Assembly: GCF_016127315.1 (NCBI RefSeq)
Contig: NZ_CP065997.1
Span: 310,001 to 374,000, forward strand
From: Achromobacter deleyi
GTDB taxonomy: Bacteria; Pseudomonadota; Gammaproteobacteria; Burkholderiales; Burkholderiaceae_B
DNA length: 64,000 nucleotides
Direction of reading: 5' to 3'
Below are positions 43,507 to 53,897 of the stretch, in pieces (within the stretch, counting starts at the first letter, position 1; each line of letters begins with the position of its first letter). Both the position numbers and the translations under genes were made by a program. The notes beneath the pieces were generated by a model, which ran no database searches, was not told the origin of the DNA, and was given only the letters and a program-made list of their open reading frames with translations.

Positions 43507-45060
43507 TCAGGCGCCGTCGGCCACCGGCAGCTTGACCCGCACGCACAGCCCGCCCGACTCGGCCTGCAGCAGTTCCAGCGAGCCGCCGTGGGCGCGGGCG
43601 ATGGCCTCGGCCAGGGCCAGGCCCAGGCCGACGCTGCCGGTGCGGGTACGGGCGTCGTCCAGCCGGCTGAAGGGCCGCAGCGCCTCCTGGCGCCGCTCCG
43701 GCACGATGCCGGGGCCGTGGTCGGACACATCCAGCACCACGTGGCGGTCTTCGCGCCGCAGGCGGATATCGACAGGCGGCGCGCCGTGGTTCAGGGCGTT
43801 GCCGATCAGGTTGTCGAGCAAGCGGCCCAGCGCCACGGCGTCGCCTTGCACCACCAGGGCGGCGTCGTCGCCGGTGGTCTGCAGGGTGACATCGGTGCCG
43901 GCGCCGCGCCAGGCGTTGACGCGCTCGGTCAGCCAGTCGGGCAGCACCATCGACGCATAGCGGTAGGCGGCCGGATCGGTGCCGCGCACGAAGCCGATGA
44001 ACTGGTCGACCATGTGCTGCATGTCCTGCAGGTCGGTGCGCAGCCCTTCCTTCAGCGCCGAATCGTCGGCCAGCTCGATGCGCAGCCACATGCGCGACAG
44101 CGGCCCCTTGAGGTCGTGCGGCAGGCCCGACAGCAGCGTGCGGCGCACGGAATCGGACTCGGCCAGCGCGTCCAGCATGGCGTTGAAGCGTTCGCCCAGC
44201 ACCCGGGTTTCGTGCGGACCGGAAGGCTCGACCCGCTGCGGCTGGCCGGCGGCCAGGCGGTCGGCGGCGTCCGCCAGGCGCGTGATGGGCCGGGTGATGT
44301 GCCACGAAAAGCCCACCGCCAGCAACAGCAACAGGCCCAGGCCGCCGAGCCAGGCGGCGATCAGCGGCGTGGCCACCGGCGGGTCGAGGCGGTCCAGCGG
44401 AATCACCAGCCATTCGCGCAGGCGCGGCGCGTCCTCGCTGGCCGGATTGGGCGCCAGCGAAATGAAGATCTCGGGCGTGGGCCCGCGCGACAGCGCCACC
44501 CGGGTGCCGTCGTTCAGGCGCTCGTTGAGCTGCTGCACCAGCCCGCGCAGGTCGCGGCGGACGTCGTCGGGCTCGGGCTTGTAGCGGCGGATGCGCTCTT
44601 CGTGCTCACGCTGACGCTCGTGTTCGGCTTGCGCGTCCTCCACTTCCCGGTCGCCCCCGCGCATCTCGGGCGGCAATGGCGGCCCCTGTATCTGCGAGTT
44701 CGGCAGCGGCGGCGGATGAGGCGGCGGATGCTGCATGTTGCGCGGCGGCGGCCGGCGGCCGTTGAAGCGCTGCAGCTTGGCCTCGGCGGGCAGCACCCGC
44801 GACCACAGGCGCCACTGGTTCTGCGAGGCCGCGCGCACGAAGTCGGCGCGGTCCTCGGCCGGCACCTGCGACACGGCGGCGCGCAGGGTGCGGATGGTGG
44901 TGGTGATGTAGCCGATGGCCACGTCTTCCATGAACTTGTGGCGGAAGTACGAGACCGTCACCAGCGTCGCCGCCTGTGTCAGCAACACCGATCCGAGAAT
45001 CAGCAGGATCAGCCGCGCCCGAAGCGAGCGCGGCACGAGGAAGCCGGCAGAGAAGCGCAT
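43507..45060 (-). CDS. Sensor histidine kinase (EnvZ-like), unusual H-box
   Basis: 517 aa. Membrane helix at about 14-35, periplasmic region to about 230, second helix about 231-252, HAMP (ITRPITRLADAADRLAAGQP), HisKA with His at about 315, then N box (LLDNLIGNALNHG), G1 (VSDHGPGIVP) and G2 (GSVGLGLALAEAIARAHGG). Two oddities: the H-box reads HDLKG, so the Thr/Asn of the HExxT/N phosphatase motif is glycine; and the sensor domain contains a Pro-rich stretch (about 103-132) followed by a charged helix. Its ATG overlaps the response regulator stop by one base. Confidence 0.93.
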   Translation of the reverse strand: MRFSAGFLVPRSLRARLILLILGSVLLTQAATLVTVSYFRHKFMEDVAIGYITTTIRTLRAAVSQVPAEDRADFVRAASQNQWRLWSRVLPAEAKLQRFNGRRPPPRNMQHPPPHPPPLPNSQIQGPPLPPEMRGGDREVEDAQAEHERQREHEERIRRYKPEPDDVRRDLRGLVQQLNERLNDGTRVALSRGPTPEIFISLAPNPASEDAPRLREWLVIPLDRLDPPVATPLIAAWLGGLGLLLLLAVGFSWHITRPITRLADAADRLAAGQPQRVEPSGPHETRVLGERFNAMLDALAESDSVRRTLLSGLPHDLKGPLSRMWLRIELADDSALKEGLRTDLQDMQHMVDQFIGFVRGTDPAAYRYASMVLPDWLTERVNAWRGAGTDVTLQTTGDDAALVVQGDAVALGRLLDNLIGNALNHGAPPVDIRLRREDRHVVLDVSDHGPGIVPERRQEALRPFSRLDDARTRTGSVGLGLALAEAIARAHGGSLELLQAESGGLCVRVKLPVADGA

Positions 45061-45770
45061 CAGGGCGAGAACCGGTAGCCGATGCCCCAGACGGTCTGGA
45101 TCCAGCGGGGTTGCTTGGGATCGTCCTCGATGACGCGGCGCAGGCGCAGGATGGCGATGTCGATGGCGCGGTCGTTGCGTTCGCCGGCGTCATCGTCGCG
45201 CGCCAGCGCCAGCAGGCGTTCGCGCGACAGCGGCTTGCCGGCGTTGCGCACCAGTGCCTCGAGCAGGTTGATTTCACCCCCGGTGAGCTTGACCACCGTG
45301 CCTTCGCGCGACAGCTGGCGGGTGGAAGGGTCGAACAGGAACGGGCCGAACGACACCGGCGCGTCCTTGGTCAGCGCGGACGGGCCGCGCTTGCGCCGCA
45401 GCACGGCCTCGATGCGGGCCAGCAGTTCGCGCGGGTCGAAGGGCTTGCCGACGTAGTCGTCGGCGCCGGCCTCCAGGCCGATGATGCGGTCGACGGCCTC
45501 GTCGCGGGCGGTCAGCAGGATGACGGGGATGTCCTCGCCCTGCTCGCGCAGGCGGCGACAGGCGTCGGCGCCATCGCCGCCGGGCAGCATGCGGTCCAGC
45601 ACCAGCAGGTCGGGGGCGTAGCGGGTGATGCGCGACGGCAGGTCGCTGGCGTCCGGCGCCAGCAGCGTGTCGTAGCCGTGGCGGTTCAGGTAGTCGGCCA
45701 GCAGTTGCCGCAGGGCCGGATCGTCGTCGACGACCAGCAGCTTGGTGTGGTGATTGTCCATGGATGCCAT
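45060..45770 (-). CDS. OmpR-family response regulator
   Basis: 236 aa. Receiver domain with acidic pocket VVDDD, phospho-acceptor in LLVLDRMLPGGDG, T/K residues in ILLTARDE and VGKPFDPRELLAR. C-terminal winged helix is OmpR type (EINLLEALVRNAGKPLSRERLL, NDRAIDIAILRLRRVIEDDPKQPRWIQTVWGIGYRF). It pairs with the overlapping kinase. ATG choices are 45770 and 45761; neither has a clear ribosome site. The divergent usher-like gene at 45983 could be a target (inference). Confidence 0.93.
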   Translation of the reverse strand: MASMDNHHTKLLVVDDDPALRQLLADYLNRHGYDTLLAPDASDLPSRITRYAPDLLVLDRMLPGGDGADACRRLREQGEDIPVILLTARDEAVDRIIGLEAGADDYVGKPFDPRELLARIEAVLRRKRGPSALTKDAPVSFGPFLFDPSTRQLSREGTVVKLTGGEINLLEALVRNAGKPLSRERLLALARDDDAGERNDRAIDIAILRLRRVIEDDPKQPRWIQTVWGIGYRFSP

Positions 45771-45982
45771 AGTGGAGCCGTCCGCTGTTGGCGGCAAGAG
45801 CCGGGAAATCATCTGAAATATACCTGTTGCACGATGTTTTCCGGCGTTGGCGGCCCTTTCGCGTCGGCATGGCCGTGCGGGGCGGACTGGCCCTAAAATA
45901 AACGCCATTGCCCGCATACGCTGGTCCGGTTTACTAAAAATCGTTTACAGCTGCGGCAACGTCCCCTTTCTACACTGTCGTT

Positions 45983-47290
45983 ATGCCCGCCCCTGCATCC
46001 TGGCGCAGACGGCTGCTGTACACGGCGTTGACGGCAGGCTTGGCCAGCCCGTTGGCGCCGGCGTTCGGCGGCACGCCCGCAGCCCCCCTATCCCCTTCGC
46101 CGGCCCCGGCCTACGTGGCGCGCGGCATCGGCGTGCTGGCCCCGGTGCAGCCGGTGCCGGTACGGCCGGCGCCGTCGATGGAGTCGCGCGCGGTGCCACT
46201 CGACCCCACGCCCTGCGACATGCAGACGGCGGAACCGGCGATGGACACCAGCGTGACGGGCGGCAGCGACACGGAAGTCATACCGGGGACGGGCTCGACC
46301 CTGTCCGGCGACGGCAGCGCCGGGCCACTGGGTTGCACCCCGCCCCAGGCCGCCGCCGATCCGTCCGATACGCCCGAATACGCGTTCGGCCTGGAAAGCG
46401 GCGACATCCCGCGCGTGCCCGTGGTCGTGATCTCGGGCGTGTCGCGGCCTACCCGTCCCTGGTTTGCCTCGGTCAGCGGCCAGGACGGCCTGCGCTACGG
46501 CGGCGACCGCAACTGGGTCTACCGCAACACCACCGGTCCGTCGTTCTCGGTGGGCAATATCAACGCCAACGCCCCGACCTGGGGCAGCAGCGCGCCGGTC
46601 GGCGGGCTGCAGATCTCCAACCTGCAGAGCGCCACGGCGCCGCTGGCGGAGGGCAGCTTCGGCTATTCCTCGTCGCTGGGCCGGCTCAACCGCATGGATC
46701 CGACCGCCACTTCCGGGGCGGTCGACTACGGCGCCTCGGTCGGCAACAGCACCGTGCGCTACGGGGTGACGCCGGTGCTGACGCTGGAGGGCCAGATGCA
46801 GAGCGCGCCAGCGCTGACCACCCGCGGCATGGGCACCACCTATTCCGCCGGCGACTACGGCACCTTCCAGGCCGGCGCCACCCAGAGTTCGTTCGACGCC
46901 GCCAGCGCCTGGCGCTATCGCTTCGGCTACAACGTGGACGTGGCCGACGCGGTCAACCTGGGCTACACCAACGAACAGATCGGCGCCGGCTTCGGCGACC
47001 TGTCCACCTATTCCGGCGGCGTGGCCGCGGCGCCGCAGACCCGCAACACCCTGTCGGCCGGCGTGCCGATCAGCGGCTGGGGCACGCTCAGCGGCACCTA
47101 TTCGGGGCTGCACGAAGGCTCGGTGCTGGCCGAACAGCGCGTCGGCCTGTCCCACAGCATGTTCGTGGCGCCCAAGGTCAAGCTGGCGGTGGGCGCCGAC
47201 CGTGACATCATTTCCGGCAATTACGAGTGGCGCGCCAACCTCAGCATGCCGGTGGACACCTTCATGCGCGGCACGTGGCTGAGCTGGTGA
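45983..47290 (+). CDS. Exported usher-like beta-barrel protein, function unknown
   Basis: 435 aa. An N-terminal basic/hydrophobic stretch (RRRLLYTALTAGLASPLAPAFG) looks like a signal peptide, followed by a Pro/Ala/Gly-rich low-complexity region to about residue 125. The remainder is beta-rich with repeated aromatic strands (VRYGVTPVLTLEGQMQ, GTTYSAGDYGTFQAGATQS, WRYRFGYNVDVADAVNLGYT), resembling the barrel of fimbrial ushers, ending in W. The usher plug/chaperone-docking domains are not visible and no fimbrial genes are nearby. It is divergent from a two-component system. No ribosome-binding site precedes the ATG. Confidence 0.6.
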   Translation: MPAPASWRRRLLYTALTAGLASPLAPAFGGTPAAPLSPSPAPAYVARGIGVLAPVQPVPVRPAPSMESRAVPLDPTPCDMQTAEPAMDTSVTGGSDTEVIPGTGSTLSGDGSAGPLGCTPPQAAADPSDTPEYAFGLESGDIPRVPVVVISGVSRPTRPWFASVSGQDGLRYGGDRNWVYRNTTGPSFSVGNINANAPTWGSSAPVGGLQISNLQSATAPLAEGSFGYSSSLGRLNRMDPTATSGAVDYGASVGNSTVRYGVTPVLTLEGQMQSAPALTTRGMGTTYSAGDYGTFQAGATQSSFDAASAWRYRFGYNVDVADAVNLGYTNEQIGAGFGDLSTYSGGVAAAPQTRNTLSAGVPISGWGTLSGTYSGLHEGSVLAEQRVGLSHSMFVAPKVKLAVGADRDIISGNYEWRANLSMPVDTFMRGTWLSW

Positions 47291-47384
47291 TGCGGGTCGC
47301 CCGGCGGACGGAAATAGCCACCCGCGCCCGGGCGGCCGGATTTGCGGCTTAAAATCCCCGCCATGATGCTCTCGGCCTACCCCC

Positions 47385-49214
<1,830 letters not shown>

Positions 49215-49286
49215 CGGCCGGCGCCCTTGCGGCCGCCCTTGGTGGCGGCCGATCCGGCGGGCGCCCTCACGGCGCCCGCATTGCCG

Positions 49287-50342
49287 TCAGGGCGACGGCG
49301 GCGGCAACAGCGGCACGGGCGCGCGCTCCCTGCCGAACACCGAGCGGTAGGCCAGGATGTTGAACACCAGCACCACCGGAATCCCCACCACCGCGCCGGC
49401 CATCACCAGCCGCATCGAACCCAGCGCGCCGGCGCCGTCCCACAGCGTCATGTCGTCCAGGATCAGGTAAGGAAACAGGCTGTAGGCCAGGCCGCTCAGC
49501 ATCAGCAGGAACAATGCCACGCACAGCACGAACGGCAGCCAGCTGAAACGGTCGGCGCGGCCCGGCAGGCGAGCCAGCAGCATTTCGGCGGCGACGAAAC
49601 CCGCCAGCATCAGCACCCACACCGTGGCCGCCAGGCTCAGGTGGGCGATGTTGCTCCATTTGTAGAAGATGCCGGCGTTGGCCAGGCCCAGCGTGACGGC
49701 GATGGCGACCATGCCGACCGCGGTCCAGCGGATCGCGTGGCGCGCCCAGTTGGCGGCGCGGCGCTGCAGCTCGCCGTCGACCCGCATCACCAGCCACGAC
49801 GCGCCCAGCAGCACATAGGCGGCCACGGCGCACAGGCCGACGAACAGCGCGAACCAGCCGTAGCCGGCGTCGGATTGGTAGCCGGTGGCGATGCGCCCGA
49901 GCAGCATGCCCTGGCCGAAAGCGGTCATCAGCGAACCGGCCCAGAAGGCGAAGATCCAGCGCGGCTTGGCCTCGTTGCGGGCGCGGATGCGGAATTCGAA
50001 GGAGACGCTGCGCAGCACCACGCCCAGCACCATAAAGGTGAGCGGTCCGTAGAGCTTGCCCAGCACCGCGCCCCAGGCGAACGGAAAGGCCGAGGCGAAC
50101 AGCCCCATGCCCAGCAGCAGCCAGAATTCGTTGGCGTCGCGCCAGGGGCTCAGCAGGCTCATCATGCGGCCGCGTTCCTGTTCGGGCGCCAGTTGCAGCA
50201 GGATGCCCACGCCCAGGTCGAAGCCGTCCAGCACCACGCCAGCGGCGATGACCACGAACAGCAGGCCCATGAACGCCAGCGGCATCCAGAAGGAAGGATC
50301 GTCGGGGCTCAGCCCCTGCGAAGCGGCGAGCATGGCGATCAT
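49287..50342 (-). CDS. cydB: Cytochrome bd-type quinol oxidase subunit II (CydB/CioB-like)
   Basis: 351 aa, about eight to nine membrane segments. CydB landmarks are intact: GVVLDGFDLGVGIL in helix 1, SLLSPWRDANEFWLLLGMGLFASAFPFAW, VLRSVSFEFRIRA and GSLMTAFGQGMLLG. The ATG at 50342 overlaps the CydA-like stop (ATGA) and has a GGGGGAA ribosome site. It is the structural partner of the upstream CydA-like subunit, which is highly unusual. Confidence 0.9.
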   Translation of the reverse strand: MIAMLAASQGLSPDDPSFWMPLAFMGLLFVVIAAGVVLDGFDLGVGILLQLAPEQERGRMMSLLSPWRDANEFWLLLGMGLFASAFPFAWGAVLGKLYGPLTFMVLGVVLRSVSFEFRIRARNEAKPRWIFAFWAGSLMTAFGQGMLLGRIATGYQSDAGYGWFALFVGLCAVAAYVLLGASWLVMRVDGELQRRAANWARHAIRWTAVGMVAIAVTLGLANAGIFYKWSNIAHLSLAATVWVLMLAGFVAAEMLLARLPGRADRFSWLPFVLCVALFLLMLSGLAYSLFPYLILDDMTLWDGAGALGSMRLVMAGAVVGIPVVLVFNILAYRSVFGRERAPVPLLPPPSP

Positions 50343-51682
50343 GGCGTTCCCCCGCCCAGTTTGCGCACCGGCACCACGCCGTAGCGGGCCGCGTGGAACA
50401 GCATGCCGGCGAAGGCCGCCAGCAACAGCGCGTACAGCAGGCCATAGCCGATCAGGCCGTACAGCACGGTGCTGGAAGACATGGGACCCAGCACCTCGGT
50501 CTGGGTGATCGTGCCGTTGACGACGAAGGGCTGCAGGCCGATGACGGACACCCACCAGGCCGCCACGACGGCGATGCCGCCGGAGAACATCATGCCGCAC
50601 AGCACGCGCTGCCACCATTGCGGCACCACCGCGACATCCATGCCGCGGCGCCAGGTCATCAATACCGTGACCCAGGACACGGCCAGCATCAACAGGCCCA
50701 GCCCCGCCGCCACCCGCAGCGACCAGAAGGTCAGCGCCACCGGCGGCAGCATGCCCGAATACTTGTCCAGCCCCTGGTAGGTGCCGTCTTCATTGCGGTG
50801 CAGCCACATGCCGCCGGCGTTGTTCCAGGTCCAGTCGGCCACGTTGACGTGGGCGCGGGCGTCGGGCCAGCCGAACAGCACCAGGCGCGGCTCGGCGCCG
50901 CTTTCCCAGTAGCCGGCGGCGGCAGCGGCCTTGGCGGGCTGGTACTGCGCCACCATCTGGCCGGCGCCCGAGGCCACCGGCAGTTGCAGCACGGAAGCCA
51001 GCGCGGCGATCGCCAGGCCGGTCTTGAAGGTACAGCGCTCGCCGTCATCCAGCGGACGGCGCAGCGCCTGCAAAGCGGTCACGCCCATCATCAGGAACGC
51101 GGCGGCCAGGGCCGAGCCCACCACCACCACGGCCATGCGCCAGCCGACCGAGGGGTTCAGCACCACCGCCGCCCAGTCGTAGACCTGGTAGCGGCCGTCG
51201 ACCAGCACGGCGCCATCCGGCGTCTGCATCCACGATTGCAGCGCCAGCACCCAGAACAGCGCCACCAGCTGCCCCACGGCCACCATCAGCACCGCCAGGG
51301 TGTGGGCGCCGTCGGACACGCGGCGCTGGCCGAACAGCATGACGCCCAGGAAACACGACTTGAGAATGAACACCGACAGGATGCCGTAGCCCAGCAGCGG
51401 CCCGGCGACGTTGCCGATCTTGTCCATCAGACCGGCCCACAGGCTGCCCAGCTGGATCAGCACGGGCACGCAGGCGGCCAGCGTCAGCACGAACGACAGG
51501 GCGAAGATGCGAACCCAGAAGCGGTAGGCGGCGGTCCAGCCGCCCTGCCCCGAGACGCGGGCGCGTATCTTGAAGAACAGCAGGACCCACGCCAGCGCCA
51601 GCGCCACGGCCAGGAACAGCGCCAGGAAGCTCAGGCTGGCCACGAATTGCGCGCGGGCCAGGGAAAGGGTGGAGATATCCAT
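50339..51682 (-). CDS. cydA: Cytochrome bd-type subunit I (CydA-like) lacking canonical haem ligands
   Basis: 447 aa, about nine membrane segments, alignable by eye along its length with CydA: LARAQFVASLSFL, RFWVRIFALSF, WVLALQSWMQTPDG, and a short Q-loop (YQPAKAAAAAGYWES). Residues expected at the E. coli ligands H19, H186 and M393 are Leu (about 20), Val (about 185) and Arg or Leu; E99 and E107 are Gly and Lys (about 100, 108); GRQPW is replaced by GLQPF. It therefore cannot bind three haems in the usual way. Alignment is from memory. The ATG is at 51682. Confidence 0.82.
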   Translation of the reverse strand: MDISTLSLARAQFVASLSFLALFLAVALALAWVLLFFKIRARVSGQGGWTAAYRFWVRIFALSFVLTLAACVPVLIQLGSLWAGLMDKIGNVAGPLLGYGILSVFILKSCFLGVMLFGQRRVSDGAHTLAVLMVAVGQLVALFWVLALQSWMQTPDGAVLVDGRYQVYDWAAVVLNPSVGWRMAVVVVGSALAAAFLMMGVTALQALRRPLDDGERCTFKTGLAIAALASVLQLPVASGAGQMVAQYQPAKAAAAAGYWESGAEPRLVLFGWPDARAHVNVADWTWNNAGGMWLHRNEDGTYQGLDKYSGMLPPVALTFWSLRVAAGLGLLMLAVSWVTVLMTWRRGMDVAVVPQWWQRVLCGMMFSGGIAVVAAWWVSVIGLQPFVVNGTITQTEVLGPMSSSTVLYGLIGYGLLYALLLAAFAGMLFHAARYGVVPVRKLGGGTP

Positions 51683-51818
51683 GATGGCCCGTAGTGTAGA
51701 GCCAGTTACATGACAATGGGGGCCAGTTTGAAACCGCTTGCAGCGGGCCAAAAATGGCTTCTCCCGGGAACGTGGCAAAATTGACGCTTTGTCGCTGCTT
51801 TTTCCTATTCTTTCAAGA

Positions 51819-53585
51819 ATGACCTCCGCCACGACGCCGACCCCCGCCGCATCCAATTTCCTGCTCAACATCGTCGAAGACGACCTGCAAGCCAACCGCT
51901 TCCAGGGCAAGCGTTGGGCGGGCAAGCCCGGTCCGGCCTCCGTGCAGCAGCAGGGCGAACCCGACCCGGCCAAGATCCGCACCCGTTTTCCGCCGGAGCC
52001 CAACGGTTACCTGCACATCGGCCACGCCAAGAGCATCTGCGTGAACTTCGGCCTGGCCCGTGATTTCGGCGGTGTCTGTCACCTGCGCTTCGACGACACC
52101 AACCCCGAGAAGGAAGATCAGGAATACGTCGACGCCATCATCGAGGCCGTGCACTGGCTGGGCTTCGACTGGAAAGCCGACGGCCGCGAGAACCTGTACT
52201 TCGCCAGCGACTACTTCGGCTATATGTACGAGTTCGCCGAGGCGTTGGTCGAGGCCGGCCACGCCTACGTCGACGCGCAGAGCCCCGACGAGATCCGCGC
52301 CAACCGCGGCACCCTGACCGAACCCGGCACCGACTCGCCCTGGCGCAACCGCCCGGCCGCCGAGTCCATCACGCTGCTGCGCGAGATGCGCGACGGCAAG
52401 CACCCGGACGGCAGCCTGGTGCTGCGCGCCAAGATCAACATGGCGTCGCCCAACATCAACCTGCGCGACCCGGTCATGTACCGCGTGCGCCACGCCACCC
52501 ACCACCGTACCGGCAACCAGTGGTGCATCTACCCGATGTACAGCTGGGCGCACCCGGTGGAAGACGCGCTGGAAGGCATCACGCACAGCGTCTGCACGCT
52601 GGAGTTCGAAGACCAGCGGCCGTTCTACGACTGGATCCTGGAACGCCTGGCCGAACTGGGCAAGCTGGCCCGGCCGCTGCCGCACCAGTATGAGTTCTCG
52701 CGCCTGAACGTGAGCTACGTGGTCACCAGCAAGCGCAAGCTGCTGCAGCTGGTGCGCGAAGGCCACGTGGACGGCTGGGACGATCCGCGCATGCCGACCA
52801 TTTTCGGCCTGCGCCGCCGCGGCTACACGCCGGCCTCGATCCGCCTGTTCTGCGACCGCACGGCGGTGTCGAAGTCGGATTCGCGCATCGACTACAGCCT
52901 GCTGGAGCAGGCCGTGCGCGACGACCTGGACCCGATCGCGCCGCGTTCGGTGGCGGTGCTGGACCCGCTCAAGCTGGTCATCACCAACTATCCGGAAGGC
53001 CAGACCGAGATTTGCACCGCGCCGCGCAATCCGCACGATCCGGAAGCCGGCGTGCGCGAGTTCCCGCTGTCGCGCGAGCTGTGGATCGAGCGCGATGACT
53101 TCCGCGAGGAAGCGCCGAAGAAGTATTTCCGCCTGTTCCCGGGCAACCTGGTGCGCCTGAAGTACGGCTATGTGGTGCGCTGCACCGGCTTCACCAAGAA
53201 CGAGGCGGGCGACGTGGTCGAGGTGCAGGCCGAGTACCTGCCGGAGACGCGCAGCGGCACGCCGGGCGCGGACAGCGTCAAGGTCAAGGGCAATATCACC
53301 TGGGTCAGCGCGGCGCACGCGGTGCCGGCGCAGATCCACCTGTACGACCGCCTGTTCGCGGATCCGCGGCCGGATGGCGGCGACAAGGATTTCCTGGCCT
53401 GCCTGAATCCGAATTCGAAGCAGACGGTGACGGCGTGGCTGGAGCCGAGCACGGTGGCTTCGCCGGGGGCGACGTGGCAGTTCGAGCGGCTGGGGTATTT
53501 CACGGCTGACTTGAAGGAGTCGACCGTGGAGAAGCCTGTGCTGAATCGGGTGGTGACGTTGCGGGATTCTTGGGCGCAGGGGTAA
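51819..53585 (+). CDS. glnS: Glutaminyl-tRNA synthetase
   Basis: 588 aa class I synthetase. HIGH motif in RFPPEPNGYLHIGHAKSICVNF, FDDTNPEKEDQEYVDAI, MYRVRHATHHRTGNQWCIYPMYSWAHPVEDALEGITHSVCTLEFE, KMSKS-equivalent VVTSKRKL, and the C-terminal anticodon-binding beta barrels. It charges tRNA-Gln directly. The ATG at 51819 is preferred over upstream in-frame ATG 51738 because the family starts near NFLLNIVEDDL. Confidence 0.96.
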   Translation: MTSATTPTPAASNFLLNIVEDDLQANRFQGKRWAGKPGPASVQQQGEPDPAKIRTRFPPEPNGYLHIGHAKSICVNFGLARDFGGVCHLRFDDTNPEKEDQEYVDAIIEAVHWLGFDWKADGRENLYFASDYFGYMYEFAEALVEAGHAYVDAQSPDEIRANRGTLTEPGTDSPWRNRPAAESITLLREMRDGKHPDGSLVLRAKINMASPNINLRDPVMYRVRHATHHRTGNQWCIYPMYSWAHPVEDALEGITHSVCTLEFEDQRPFYDWILERLAELGKLARPLPHQYEFSRLNVSYVVTSKRKLLQLVREGHVDGWDDPRMPTIFGLRRRGYTPASIRLFCDRTAVSKSDSRIDYSLLEQAVRDDLDPIAPRSVAVLDPLKLVITNYPEGQTEICTAPRNPHDPEAGVREFPLSRELWIERDDFREEAPKKYFRLFPGNLVRLKYGYVVRCTGFTKNEAGDVVEVQAEYLPETRSGTPGADSVKVKGNITWVSAAHAVPAQIHLYDRLFADPRPDGGDKDFLACLNPNSKQTVTAWLEPSTVASPGATWQFERLGYFTADLKESTVEKPVLNRVVTLRDSWAQG

Positions 53586-53618
53586 AGGGGGGGTTGCCCT
53601 TTTGCGGTCTGCATTGGA

Positions 53619-53644
53619 AAAGGCGCCTTCGGGCGCTTTTTTTT
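53619..53644 (+). terminator. glnS rho-independent terminator
   Basis: AAA-GGCGCC, TTCG tetraloop, GGCGC, then eight T. Typical strong terminator 38 bases after the stop. Confidence 0.9.
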
Positions 53645-53766
53645 GGCTGCTGGCGTGGGGGCTTTCTTCGTGGGTCGCCCCCAAGCGGCCCGGCCCGAGA
53701 GGCTGGCGGTTTCGATGGTTGTTGCGCTGCTGGATCCAGGGGTTCCGGAGGGGTTTGCGGGGCCCG

Positions 53767-53798
53767 CCAAAATCGGCCGCGCGGGCGGCCGGTTTTGG
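53767..53798. terminator. Bidirectional terminator after the Bug gene
   Basis: CCAAAA-T-CGGCCGC with GCGGCCG-G-TTTTGG around a 4-nt loop gives a 14-bp stem including one T-G pair, with flanking A and T runs. It serves the minus-strand Bug/CoA-transferase/lyase operon. Confidence 0.75.
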
Positions 53799-53897
53799 CA
53801 TACGTGGTGTCTGGCGTCGGGGCGGTGGACGCTGCGCGCGGGGGGGCTTGTTCGGGGCGTAAGGTTTGCTGGGGCGTGGGGGGCGCCCCGCCCGCTT

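Larger units (their letters stand above)
53586..53897. other. Convergent intergenic region glnS / Bug gene
   Basis: 312 bases. It contains two terminators (separate entries). The remainder is unusually G-rich on the plus strand with many GGGG runs. No start codon with a ribosome site and no recognisable protein was found on either strand. Confidence 0.6.
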
